A stretch of 64,000 bases of DNA from the NCBI GenBank assembly GCA_019637335.1, contig JAHBVV010000006.1, positions 132,235 through 196,234 on the forward strand, read 5' to 3'. Source of the DNA: Candidatus Hydrogenedentota bacterium (lineage in GTDB: Bacteria > Hydrogenedentota > Hydrogenedentia > Hydrogenedentales > JAEUWI01). A model generated the notes under the pieces. The model had not been told where the DNA came from and did no database searches. It worked only from the letters and a program-made list of their open reading frames with translations. Below, one piece after another: positions 9,545 through 18,088 of the stretch. Positions within the stretch are counted from its first letter, which is position 1. Each line of letters begins with the position of its first letter. Position numbers and translations under genes: made by a program.

Positions 9545-9988
9545 CTACGACACCTCGGGGTTAAGCACCGGATACCCGTGGCTTCTCACGATCCCAATGA
9601 GCCGCTGATCCGCCGAGACAAAAACGGCGTCCCGAGTGCAGTTCTCCCGATAAAACGAAAACTGGAGTGCGTCGAGGGTCGCCAGGGTATTCGCTCCATG
9701 GTTCTCGACGAGAAATTGGTATGCGTTCGCGATTACCGAGGGCGTGAATGGAAAGACGCGGATACGGCTTCTGACATCCTCGGAAAACCGCGCCACAAGT
9801 GATTCGAAAAACACGGCGTCGATGTGCCCGGATCGCCGCTGCCGCGCGGCGGACGACATCAACTCCAACCGCGCGAGCTCCGAGATGCAGATGGTGTCCG
9901 AACCACGGTACATAGCCCGCACGTTCTCCGTACCCCGTTCCTGGTGGTACAGTTTGAGCAGTGCGGAGGAATCTACATAGTAATTCAC
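9545..9988 (-). CDS. PIN-domain toxin (VapC-like)
   Basis: The product is 147 residues with the PIN RNase pattern: YYVDSSALLKLY at the start, an SELARLEL segment with the second acidic residue, and late acidic residues in TLDALQFS and FVSADQRLIG. Those acidic residues bind Mg2+ in PIN nucleases. The start overlaps the stop of the upstream antitoxin in an ATGA arrangement, typical of coupled toxin-antitoxin pairs. It probably cleaves RNA when the antitoxin is depleted. The target is unknown. Confidence 0.87.
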   Translation of the reverse strand: MNYYVDSSALLKLYHQERGTENVRAMYRGSDTICISELARLELMSSAARQRRSGHIDAVFFESLVARFSEDVRSRIRVFPFTPSVIANAYQFLVENHGANTLATLDALQFSFYRENCTRDAVFVSADQRLIGIVRSHGYPVLNPEVS

Positions 9989-10200
9989 GTGCTGGCGTGC
10001 CGCTCAGCAATCAATTCATCGGCCCAACTGCTGGTGTCTGACGCGGACATTTCCAACACCTCATCAAGCGTCGGAATCCTCTTCTTCGCTTCCGGCTGCC
10101 TGGACGGCTGCCGCAAAGACTGAAGATGGGTGTAGAGTTGCGCGAGCTCGGCCTCGCCCAGTTGGTCAATTGCCTGGTGGATCTGTTCTTTCAGTGTCAT
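9985..10200 (-). CDS. Antitoxin partner of the PIN toxin
   Basis: The product is 71 residues from the ATG at 10200, which is preceded by GGAG at nine bases; an ATG five codons upstream lacks a Shine-Dalgarno. The sequence is acidic and helical (MTLKEQIHQAIDQLGEAELA) with an RIPTLDEVLEM segment and a C-terminal tail resembling the toxin-binding peptide of VapB-type antitoxins. No classic AbrB or ribbon-helix-helix fold is evident. It is called an antitoxin mainly from size, order and the four-base overlap with the toxin. Confidence 0.7.
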   Translation of the reverse strand: MTLKEQIHQAIDQLGEAELAQLYTHLQSLRQPSRQPEAKKRIPTLDEVLEMSASDTSSWADELIAERHAST

Positions 10201-10293
10201 TGAATCGGTCTCCATCAAGAAGTGGTGCTGCTTGTCCTTTTCGCTGCAATTATACCTGTCCGAGACCAAAACGGAAAACGTGGCGATGACGCC

Positions 10294-11592
10294 TCACGCC
10301 TCCGGATCAAACGACACGCGCTTCTCAATATACGCCGACACCTCGTCCATCGGCATCCGCACCTGCTCCATGCTGTCGCGCTCGCGGATCGTCACCGTGT
10401 TGTCCTCTTTCGTGTCGTAATCCACGCAGATGCAGAACGGCGTGCCCACCTCGTCCATGCGCCGGTAGCGCCGCCCGATCGCGCCCGCCTGGTCGTAGTA
10501 CGTGTTGAACTTCCGCCGCAGCTTCTTCTCCAGCTCCTGCGCGATCTCCGCCAGCCCATCCTTCTTCACCAGCGGCAGCACCGCCGCCTTGATCGGCGCC
10601 AGCTTCGGCGCAAATCGCATCACCACGCGCGTCTCCCCCTCCACCTCTTCCTCGTCATACGCCGCGCAAAGCACCGCCAGCGTCGTACGGTCCGCACCCG
10701 CCGATGGCTCCAGCACCGTCGGCACAAAGCGCTCGTTCTTCACCTGATCGAAAAACGACAAGTCCTTGCCCGAATGCTTCGAATGCGCGTTCAGATCAAA
10801 CGTCCCCCGGTTCGCCAGGCCCTGCAGCTCGCCCCACCCAAACGGGAACTCGTACTCCACGTCCACCGTCCGCTTCGAATAATGCGCCAGCGCCTCCTTC
10901 GGGTGCTCATACCACCGCAGCTTGTCCTCCGGCAGGCCCAGCCGCAGATACCAGCTCCAGATCGCCTCCTGCCACCGCTCAAACCAGATCTCCTCCTCCT
11001 CCTCCTTGCAGAAAAACTCGATCTCCATCTGCTCAAACTCGCGGCTCCGGAAGATGAAATTCCGCGGGTTCACCTCATTCCGGAAGCTCTTCCCCACCTG
11101 CGCAATACCAAACGGGATCTGGCACCGGTACGACGAATACACCTCCTTGAAATCCACAAAAATCGACTGGCACGTCTCCGGACGCAGGTACGTGTTCACC
11201 GCCGTGTCCTCGCTCACCCCAAGCTGGGTCTTGAGCATGCTGTTGAACTTCTTCGGCTCCGTCAGCTCCCCCCCGCAATCCGGACACCGGTCCGACTCCA
11301 GGTGATCCTGCCGGAAACGGTGCCTGCACGCCTTGCAATCCACCACCACATCATGGAACGCCTCCACATGCCCCGACGCCACCCACACCTCCGGATGCAT
11401 GATGATGCTCGCATCAATCCCCACCACGTCGTCCCGAAGCTGCACGAAGTTGTACCACCAGTCATCCTTCAGATTCCGCTTCAGCTCCACCCCCAGCGGC
11501 CCGAAATCCCAGCACCCATTCACCCCGCCATAAATGCCGCTCGACTGAAAAATGAATCCCTTACGCTTGCAAAGGCTGACCAGCTTGTCCAC
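10294..11592 (-). CDS. glyQS: Glycyl-tRNA synthetase, single-chain (alpha2) type
   Basis: The product is 432 residues. The N-terminus KGFIFQSSGIYGGVNGCWDF is the class II motif 1 region of the eukaryotic/archaeal-like GlyRS family. A zinc insertion has paired cysteines CKAC and CPDC (about 96-125). Class II motif 2 is FRNEVNPRNFIFRSREFEQM, and motif 3 ends in EPSAGADRTTLAVL. The anticodon-binding domain (APIKAAVLPL to RIDEVGTPF-like, ending TIRERDSMEQ) is present. It charges tRNA-Gly in the cytoplasm. Monocistronic minus-strand gene; the 5' side faces a repeat-rich spacer. Confidence 0.96.
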   Translation of the reverse strand: MDKLVSLCKRKGFIFQSSGIYGGVNGCWDFGPLGVELKRNLKDDWWYNFVQLRDDVVGIDASIIMHPEVWVASGHVEAFHDVVVDCKACRHRFRQDHLESDRCPDCGGELTEPKKFNSMLKTQLGVSEDTAVNTYLRPETCQSIFVDFKEVYSSYRCQIPFGIAQVGKSFRNEVNPRNFIFRSREFEQMEIEFFCKEEEEEIWFERWQEAIWSWYLRLGLPEDKLRWYEHPKEALAHYSKRTVDVEYEFPFGWGELQGLANRGTFDLNAHSKHSGKDLSFFDQVKNERFVPTVLEPSAGADRTTLAVLCAAYDEEEVEGETRVVMRFAPKLAPIKAAVLPLVKKDGLAEIAQELEKKLRRKFNTYYDQAGAIGRRYRRMDEVGTPFCICVDYDTKEDNTVTIRERDSMEQVRMPMDEVSAYIEKRVSFDPEA

Positions 11593-12243
11593 GATAAACT
11601 CCTGTCATAACAAAATCGGAAAAAAGGGGAAACGCCCGGCGGCAAGAACCACCGCCACCACCGCGCAAGCCCACAATTGTAGGCCCTGAACGCCTTTAAT
11701 TGCAATAATTTAGCCCCGCACACACCATCCCCGTCCACAATCCAAAGCCCCCTTCCCTCTTCCCCCTTCCCTCTCACCCTTCCCTCTTTACCCTTCACTC
11801 TTCCCCCTTCCCTCTTCACCCTTCCCTCTTCCAGAAATCGTTCCCACGGTCCTCCGTGGGAATGCATCCCGTTCCGCTCCGCGGAACAACCCCACCCAAG
11901 AACCCACCGACCGACGCCGCGAAAAACGTAGGATAGCCGTCCCGGCTGTCCATGGCGGCAAAGCCGCCCCCGCCCACGCCGCGAAAAAAACGTAGGATAG
12001 CCGTCCCGGCTGTCCACGGCCGCAAAGCCGCCCACGCCCGCAGCGACACCCGCGCTCCAGCAGGGCGCATCGCCTGGGGACACAGACATTCCTGTACGCG
12101 GCAAAACAAGCCCAGAGACCAGAAGCCCCCTTCCCCTCGTTCCCAAGGTCCCCTTGGGAACGAGGAGAAAGCGCACACACCACCGTCAACTGCCCACCGT
12201 CAACTGTCAACACCCGCCCTTGGCCTGCCGGTCCTTCAGCCAT
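11593..12243. repeat. Repeat-rich spacer
   Basis: No gene is seen. 11745-11833 is a polypyrimidine tract of repeating CCCTTCCCTCTT-type units. Two copies of GTAGGATAGCCGTCCCGGCTGTCC lie at 11928-11951 and 11993-12016, each followed by a GGCGGCAAAGCCGCC-type palindrome. A degenerate ACAGACATTCCTGT element is near 12080. CCGTCAACTG motifs at 12182-12210 resemble those of the array at 34694-34735. Confidence 0.7.
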
Positions 12244-12789
12244 TTATTGCACGCCTGGCACCCGCCATTCGCGCAACAGCCCCGCGATGTGCTCCGTTCC
12301 GCCGCCGGGCGCCGCGTGGGGGATGAAGGCGTCGTCCGCCAGGGCCGCCACCAGCAGGTTGCGGCTATGCGCCGAAGCCTTGGTCGGGCGCGTCGGCGTG
12401 TTCTCGAAGGGGGACAGGTAGAGCAGCCGACCGGCGTCGAAGGCCGCCCGGCAGGGGCCGGGAACGCGCATGGACTCCATCGCCCGCGCCGGGCACACGA
12501 TGATCGGTTGCGACCCGCGCAGCAGGATCTCCAGACACCCCTGTTCCACCGTCGAGTGAAAACCGCTGACCACACAGCGGCCCGACTCCCGCAGGCGCAT
12601 CGCCTCGTCGAAGGCCGCCAGGATCGGATCCCCCGGGCACCGCGCGGAACACAGCAGGGCCGTGCGAGGCAGCGCGAGGAGTTCGCGATTGCCCAGGGCT
12701 GCGAGACGGGGCGGGGCTCCCGCCCCCAGCCGTTCCCGAACGCGCGCGGGCAAGTCGATCAGCGCTATGCGGTCTGGTGCTTCCATCAA
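12244..12789 (-). CDS. DprA/SMF-like Rossmann-fold protein
   Basis: The product is 181 residues and corresponds to a single DprA-like domain: LLCSARCPGDPILAAFDEAM, then SGFHSTVEQGCLEILLRG (matching the DprA SGxAxGID..AH segment), then SRNLLVAALADDAFIPHA (matching RNRIIAGLS...VVEA) and a GGGTEHIAG turn. The N-terminal SAM and C-terminal winged-helix regions of full DprA are absent. In the SLOG superfamily such domains bind nucleotides or single-stranded DNA and recur as sensors in conflict systems. It is the last gene of the helicase-methylase operon, 33 bp after the second DUF488 gene. Confidence 0.75.
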   Translation of the reverse strand: MMEAPDRIALIDLPARVRERLGAGAPPRLAALGNRELLALPRTALLCSARCPGDPILAAFDEAMRLRESGRCVVSGFHSTVEQGCLEILLRGSQPIIVCPARAMESMRVPGPCRAAFDAGRLLYLSPFENTPTRPTKASAHSRNLLVAALADDAFIPHAAPGGGTEHIAGLLREWRVPGVQ

Positions 12790-12822
12790 GGCCTGCGTGA
12801 GCGTTGGCGTTTTCGGTACAAA

Positions 12823-13260
12823 TTACCCCAGATGCGTGATGTCCACATCGCCCCAATGTCGCTTGAGATATTCCGCCACCAGCCGTCGATGGCAGTGATG
12901 CGGTTTGTCCTCGCTACACAGCAGGCACCCCCCGGCGACCACGTCCTTCGGGATCCGGTCCTCGATGTGCCGCCTGTCCATCAAGTCCAGAAATCGCGCC
13001 TCATACGTTGCCCAATCGCCCTTGTGCTTCTTATATTCGTCCAACATCTCCTTCGTCGGCGCCAGATCCGGCAGGTGTACATACTCTATCCCGCACACCT
13101 CCTTTAGAAAAAACTTAAGATCGTCCCGTTTGGCAAACCCCGCCAACTGCGACACGTTGTTCAGGCGTACATCCACCACCCGTTGCGCGCCCGACTTCCG
13201 GAGCATGTCGAAAAATTTCTGCGCCGATTTCTTGGTAAATCCGATGGTGTATACGTTCAT
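12823..13260 (-). CDS. DUF488 family protein (second of a tandem pair)
   Basis: The product is 145 residues, starting at the ATG that overlaps the previous stop (ATGA). The N-terminus MNVYTIGFTKKSAQKFFDML and the VVDVRLN segment are the DUF488 hallmarks. The C-terminal LLCSEDKPHHCHRRLVAEYL carries the conserved C-x-E-x5-C-H-R motif. The family has no established biochemical function, but the invariant Cys, His and Arg suggest a catalytic or metal-binding site. The immediate operon partner is a paralogue with a slightly different motif. Confidence 0.87.
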   Translation of the reverse strand: MNVYTIGFTKKSAQKFFDMLRKSGAQRVVDVRLNNVSQLAGFAKRDDLKFFLKEVCGIEYVHLPDLAPTKEMLDEYKKHKGDWATYEARFLDLMDRRHIEDRIPKDVVAGGCLLCSEDKPHHCHRRLVAEYLKRHWGDVDITHLG

Positions 13261-13883
13261 GGAGTCTCCTCCCGCGCGGACGGTGATTTTCCCGGCGCGG
13301 CCACATAGGCAATCTGCCGCTCCTGCCGCGCCATCGCCTCGGCGAGAAGATCCTCGCGCGACCGGAACATGTCCTCGCCCGGCGTACCGGTCAGTGTCAG
13401 CAGCCGCTCCAGCGCCGCTTCGTGCGTCTCCAGGTGTCCGTCCGCATGAATATGCGACACCGACTGCCCGCGCGCCACCAGCGCCTTCGCCACCAGCAAC
13501 GTCCGGTGGCATTCCAGCGGCTCCTTTTCCGCGCACATCAACGCTACACGGAACTGGGCCGCGCCCTCCAACACACGGTCCAGCCCGCTCTGGAACAAGG
13601 CCGTCTGGGCCAGTCGCGCGTATTGCACCTGCCCATGCTCGTAGCACGAAGGGTCGTCGGACCGCGCCCCGAGCTCTTGCCCAAGGAATACGTAGTAGAT
13701 CCTGTTTGCTCGGAGATAGCGCCCCAAAGGCTCCCGGTTGAACTGCGGATTGTGCCGGCTGTATGGCGATGATCGCACGTCGGCCACGGCTCCAACATCG
13801 TGCAAACGTAGCAATGCCAGGAACTTCTCGGCGCTGTGCGTCGAGTGGCCGATGGTAAACACACTGTATCCATTTGCTTGCAT
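13257..13883 (-). CDS. DUF488 family protein (first of a tandem pair)
   Basis: The product is 208 residues: VFTIGHSTHSAEKFLALL, then AVADVRSSPYSRHNPQFNRE, YVFLGQELGAR and LMCAEKEPLECHRTLLVAKA, again with C-x-E-x5-C-H-R. These are textbook DUF488 features, with the longer SSPYSR...GQELGG form, whereas its neighbour has the shorter VRLNNVSQLAGFAK form. An extra C-terminal helical tail of about 45 residues is present. The gene is 11 bp from the dual-OB gene and overlaps the next by four bases, so it is firmly within the operon. Confidence 0.9.
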   Translation of the reverse strand: MQANGYSVFTIGHSTHSAEKFLALLRLHDVGAVADVRSSPYSRHNPQFNREPLGRYLRANRIYYVFLGQELGARSDDPSCYEHGQVQYARLAQTALFQSGLDRVLEGAAQFRVALMCAEKEPLECHRTLLVAKALVARGQSVSHIHADGHLETHEAALERLLTLTGTPGEDMFRSREDLLAEAMARQERQIAYVAAPGKSPSAREETP

Positions 13884-13894
13884 CGTCTTCTATT

Positions 13895-14602
13895 CTACAT
13901 CCGTTTAATGACGGTGGCAATTAACTTGTAAACGAAGCCGTCGTACGGCTCCCCAAGACTGATAGTCAGACAACATTCGCCAATTTCGTGTGTGCCGTCG
14001 GGCTTGCCCAGGTACTGCGTTTCGTAAACTGGATCTGTTATCCAGAGGTGATAGGTGTCTCCGGCGTAGTGAAATCGGCCCTGCACCCGCCGTTTGGGGT
14101 TCCCAAACGCCGCTCCGGGACAGAATACCTGAATAGTTAATCGTTCGAGATGAATGAGTCGCAATGAACTCCTCAGTCCCGTTGCCTGCTCCAAAGGTAT
14201 ACGGTCATTGCAACCGTTGTAACTGCTGTGATGGTTGAGCCAGAGCGGACTATTCGGCTCCACGAAGTCTTGAAGTTCGGTCCAGTCCAATTTGTCCGTT
14301 TTACGCCAGTAGAAGCCGGGATCTAGCAGCCAGTTTTCCTGCTGATACTCATGAGGGCATGGCTCTATTAGAGGGATTCTTATGACATCAAAGACTTTCG
14401 GATCGCGCCCATCCTCATACCGTCTTTCCTCCAACGAAACCTCTTGATGCTCGCGGTTGCTGACAGGCCGAATCCACAAGCCGGGCCGGCCATTTAAGAT
14501 TTCCCGCCCAGCGATGCATCGGCCACTCAGTTTGCGAGAATTGGCCAGGCATAGAATAGTTCTGACTTCATTTGGCTTCGGATAATCGCCCGCGTCCGAC
14601 AT
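13895..14602 (-). CDS. Dual OB-domain protein
   Basis: The product is 235 residues from the ATG preceded by AGAGAGGAATTGTC; an earlier in-frame ATG sits inside the methylase tail and is rejected. The segment RTILCLANSRKLSGRCIAGR at the N-terminus and GLWIRPVSNREHQEVS are diagnostic of the dual-OB-containing family seen in nucleic-acid modification and defence neighbourhoods. The second half (VQGRFHYAGDTYHLWITDP, CCLTISLGEPYDG) continues the beta-rich pattern. It probably binds nucleic acid. The gene starts 14 bp after the methylase stop. Base composition is visibly more AT-rich than in the surrounding genes. Confidence 0.75.
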   Translation of the reverse strand: MSDAGDYPKPNEVRTILCLANSRKLSGRCIAGREILNGRPGLWIRPVSNREHQEVSLEERRYEDGRDPKVFDVIRIPLIEPCPHEYQQENWLLDPGFYWRKTDKLDWTELQDFVEPNSPLWLNHHSSYNGCNDRIPLEQATGLRSSLRLIHLERLTIQVFCPGAAFGNPKRRVQGRFHYAGDTYHLWITDPVYETQYLGKPDGTHEIGECCLTISLGEPYDGFVYKLIATVIKRM

Positions 14603-14616
14603 GACAATTCCTCTCT

Positions 14617-17600
14617 CTAAGCGTCTCGACCCATGCGGAACTTGAAGTCGCAATTGATGATGAAATCCAGTTCCGTTTCTGTAAGCTTATAGTGGCGCGC
14701 CAGAACCATATCAATTTGGTCAAGATGAAATTTGGATTTACTCGGCCAGAATTCATCGTATTCTACGGATCCTGTTCGTGCGGATGTAGCCGACTTTCGG
14801 ATAGCATTCTTCTTCAAATCCTTCATCAAGTCGCCACTCAATTTTTGAAGTTCCTCACCCATCGAGGATTCTGCATCGTCAAGATCGAATGGAAAGTTGA
14901 CAACGAACTCTTTTCCGCAATGAAAGCAGTCGCCGAACGCGGTGAAATAAAAAAAGAAGAGAGAACTGTTGATGGCGGCTACCACGGCCATTGAACGCTG
15001 CTCCGGATTGAATTGATACGGTTTATAGTCGTCGGATTTCTTTACTCCGTCTGTCTCGTTGCGAAAGTGAGGTACGAAGTTGAAACATTTTACAAACATA
15101 GTTATCACGCGATGCACGTATATAACCGTTTTGCCCTGAGCCGTGAAATACTCCAGCGGTCGTCGTTGTAGGATCTTTTTAAGAATTACTTGACTGGTTT
15201 GCTGCCCAATTTTGGGAAAAAGGCCAAGATGCCAGAGGCTTTTTGGCGCTTGCGCGTATGTCAAGCGGGAAAACAAAGTTGGTCGAGCGTCAGAAAACCA
15301 CTTGAGGTAGTCGCTGGACCAAAGTGAGAATGGCGCCCCTGCATTCCCGAGTAAGATGTCCAATCGAAACTTCACGCCTTCAAATAGCTTTGATGGATTT
15401 GCGTCACCGGAAAAGTGACTGACCCATGCATTGCCCAATTCTGACTGAAGCACTTCGCGCATTTCACTCATGCGATTTGTGCAGGAAAGACTCATCGGAA
15501 CGATAGCGCCTACCCTGAAGCGGCTGTTCCCAAGCTTCAGAAATCTCTCCAGCATAGGACAGTAGATGTTTCCACATACAGAGGTCTTGTAACCACGCGG
15601 TATGTACTCGGTAATCTTCGAAAGTTCTACATACGGCGGATTCCCAATAATCACGTCAAACCCGCCCCGCCCCTGGACTATGCCATAGAAGTCCACAAAC
15701 CAGTGAAAGGGCTGGTGGGACTTGAGCCACGTTTCATAGTCGCCTTTGCGACCCGGCTTCACGCCGTAGTCAATGGCGAGGTATCGGTTGAGTTCGTCCT
15801 CCAGGGCCTTGAGTCGCTCACGAAGTTTCTGTTTCGCGCTGGCATAGTCCTTGGCGTCCATGCCCTGTTCGGTCTGCATTTTCCGGAAGATCTGGAACTG
15901 TTTGTCGGCGAGGGCGGCCTTTTCCTCGATGGCGGGAAGTTCGAGTTGTTTCACCAGGTCGTCGCTTAGAACGCGGCGGATTTCGTCCATGGAGGCGAAA
16001 CCGACGAGGGTATTTCCCGCGCGGATGTTGAAATCTACGTCGGGGAGGGGCTCGATGCCGCCATTGGGTCGTTTTTCGTCAGGCTCGACCTGGGCGGCGA
16101 GCTTGAGGAAGAGGCGGAGCTTGCAGATTTCGACGGCCTCTTCCATGAGGTCGACGCCGTAGAGGTTGTTGAGGATGATGCTCTTGAAGATGAAGTAGCG
16201 CCGGTTGGGGTGGGCGGCGACGTGGTCCAGCACCCTGGAAAAGTCCTCATACTTCCCGCGGGGCAGGAGCGGGAGCCCGTTGGGCGTGGTCTTTTGTTTG
16301 TCCGGGTCCGCCTTCGCGGCCTCATCGCGCAGCATGGCCTCCATGCGATCCAGGCAGGCTTCGTAGAGGGGCTCCAGGATATTGAGGGCGGCGAAGAGGA
16401 AGGCTCCGGAGCCGCAGGTGGGATCGAGCACGGTGACTTTCTCGATGGCGTGCCAGAAGGCGCGGAGGAGATCGGGGCCCTGGCAATTCTCGATCACGTC
16501 CTGGGCGAACTGGCGGATGTCGAGGTTCAGGGTGATGAGGTCGTTGATACCGAAATCACCGTCCGAAGAAGGTGCGTTTCCAATCGCCAGCAGGCGCGCT
16601 TTGACCTCGGCATAGCGCTGTCGGCGCGCGACGACCTCGCGCCAGGTCTCGGTGGGCAGGGCGAATTCGGGGGGCGCGGCCTTATTCCAGCCCTTGCGCA
16701 GTTCCAGGGTGAGCACAGGCCCCTCGCCGACGACCTGGTGGAGCGTGGGTGGATTGACCCCTTTTTCGATCTCCGGCGGCAGGGGCAGATCGACGCCATG
16801 GCGCACCGCCGGATAAATATACCGGTCCGGGTCCATTCGGAGCAGATCCAAGACGGTTGGGCCGCCGGGGTTCTCGAAGGCAACCTTGCACTTCGCCCGC
16901 GCCGCATCGAACAGGTAGGGGATGATGGTGTTCTTGCCGATGTATTCGGTGATGTCTTCCTTGGTGTAGTAGGCGCCCATCTGCTTCTGGTTGATGTACT
17001 TCTCAAAGATGTAGCCCAGCACATCGGGGTTGATTTCGTTGTCGGCGCGGAGGGGGCGCTCGTCCAGGTGCCACTGGTATTGGTCGAAATAGTCGAAGAT
17101 CCGCTCGAAGGCCTCGTCGGGTATTTGGATGGCTTTGCCGTAGCGCTCCGGCTTTTCCAGCTCGTGGACGTCGAAAAGGCCGCCGTTGAGGTAGGGTATC
17201 TTGCCGATAAGCGTTTCCAGTTCCGCGGGGCGCGCTTTCCCGCCGAGGCCCTCGTGGAAGAGGCGCAGCAGGAAATAGCGGTAGAAGGAATAAAATTTGT
17301 CTTTGCCCTTTTCCCGGCGCATGGCGTCGAGCCGGTTGCGGAGGTAGTCCCGGTCGCCGTCGAGGAATCCCTTGCGCTGGATGAAGTAGACGAACATGAG
17401 GCGGTTGAGCATGACGGAGGCATACCACGCCTGGTCGCCCTGCTCGGTGATGCCGCCTATGAAATCGAGGAAGGCCGAGTGCTCCTTCTTGAAGCGCTCG
17501 AAGAATTTCTTGGTGACCTTCTCGACATCGAAAGCCTTGCGGGCGCGCCGGGTGACGTCCGGCAGGGCGATGGACTCCTCCTCTTCCAGCGTGAAGGCGA

Positions 17601-18003
17601 TGGCCTCCAGTTTCTGGAAGAGGGCCTCGCCCGAATGCCCGTCGTGGTAGTGGTGCTCCCGGCAGGCGGCGGGCTTGCCGGGCTCGCGCTTGACCCATTG
17701 CCATACCTGGGCGGACCCGGCGGGGCCGGTGAAGACGATGATGTGCTCGTGGGCGATTTTCGCGGCCTGGCGCTCGATCCGGACCCGCATTGGATAGGCG
17801 GGAAGGACGCTGCCGCCGTCTGTGGGACAATGGAATACGGCCATGCCGCGTTTTTCAGCGATCCCGTGCAGATCGTAGGCGCACCCGTCCAGCTCGATGG
17901 TGTGCGTGCTCTTGAAGTGGTCCCAGCCGAGTTCCTGAATAAACAGGCCGTCCAGGTCGGATTCCTTGAGTCGATTGAGTACGGCCTTTCGGTCGATGGG
18001 CAT
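14617..18003 (-). CDS. Large adenine-specific DNA methylase (Eco57I / type II-like, DrmMI-like)
   Basis: The product is 1128 residues from the ATG at 18003, which has GAGG six bases upstream; nine residues further up is a weaker start. The amino-terminal ~500 residues (LFIQELGWD, MLNRLMFVYFIQRKGFLDGD, MGAYYTKEDITEYI) match the region preceding the methylase in Eco57I-like and BREX/DISARM-type enzymes. SAM motif I is VLDPTCGSGAFLF (about 523), and motif IV is NPPY (788-791, N6-adenine type). A coiled-coil segment separates them. The last ~330 residues are the presumed target-recognition region and have lower GC than the rest. No clear nuclease motif is seen. It probably marks self DNA for the upstream helicase/nuclease partner. 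Confidence 0.88.
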   Translation of the reverse strand: MPIDRKAVLNRLKESDLDGLFIQELGWDHFKSTHTIELDGCAYDLHGIAEKRGMAVFHCPTDGGSVLPAYPMRVRIERQAAKIAHEHIIVFTGPAGSAQVWQWVKREPGKPAACREHHYHDGHSGEALFQKLEAIAFTLEEEESIALPDVTRRARKAFDVEKVTKKFFERFKKEHSAFLDFIGGITEQGDQAWYASVMLNRLMFVYFIQRKGFLDGDRDYLRNRLDAMRREKGKDKFYSFYRYFLLRLFHEGLGGKARPAELETLIGKIPYLNGGLFDVHELEKPERYGKAIQIPDEAFERIFDYFDQYQWHLDERPLRADNEINPDVLGYIFEKYINQKQMGAYYTKEDITEYIGKNTIIPYLFDAARAKCKVAFENPGGPTVLDLLRMDPDRYIYPAVRHGVDLPLPPEIEKGVNPPTLHQVVGEGPVLTLELRKGWNKAAPPEFALPTETWREVVARRQRYAEVKARLLAIGNAPSSDGDFGINDLITLNLDIRQFAQDVIENCQGPDLLRAFWHAIEKVTVLDPTCGSGAFLFAALNILEPLYEACLDRMEAMLRDEAAKADPDKQKTTPNGLPLLPRGKYEDFSRVLDHVAAHPNRRYFIFKSIILNNLYGVDLMEEAVEICKLRLFLKLAAQVEPDEKRPNGGIEPLPDVDFNIRAGNTLVGFASMDEIRRVLSDDLVKQLELPAIEEKAALADKQFQIFRKMQTEQGMDAKDYASAKQKLRERLKALEDELNRYLAIDYGVKPGRKGDYETWLKSHQPFHWFVDFYGIVQGRGGFDVIIGNPPYVELSKITEYIPRGYKTSVCGNIYCPMLERFLKLGNSRFRVGAIVPMSLSCTNRMSEMREVLQSELGNAWVSHFSGDANPSKLFEGVKFRLDILLGNAGAPFSLWSSDYLKWFSDARPTLFSRLTYAQAPKSLWHLGLFPKIGQQTSQVILKKILQRRPLEYFTAQGKTVIYVHRVITMFVKCFNFVPHFRNETDGVKKSDDYKPYQFNPEQRSMAVVAAINSSLFFFYFTAFGDCFHCGKEFVVNFPFDLDDAESSMGEELQKLSGDLMKDLKKNAIRKSATSARTGSVEYDEFWPSKSKFHLDQIDMVLARHYKLTETELDFIINCDFKFRMGRDA

Positions 18004-18088
18004 GCCCTCGTGTCCTTTCCAGAGGATCACACAGCCGACCCGGCTGTGGTGACAGGCGGGGCGTCCGTCCTACGCTATTTTCGCATTG

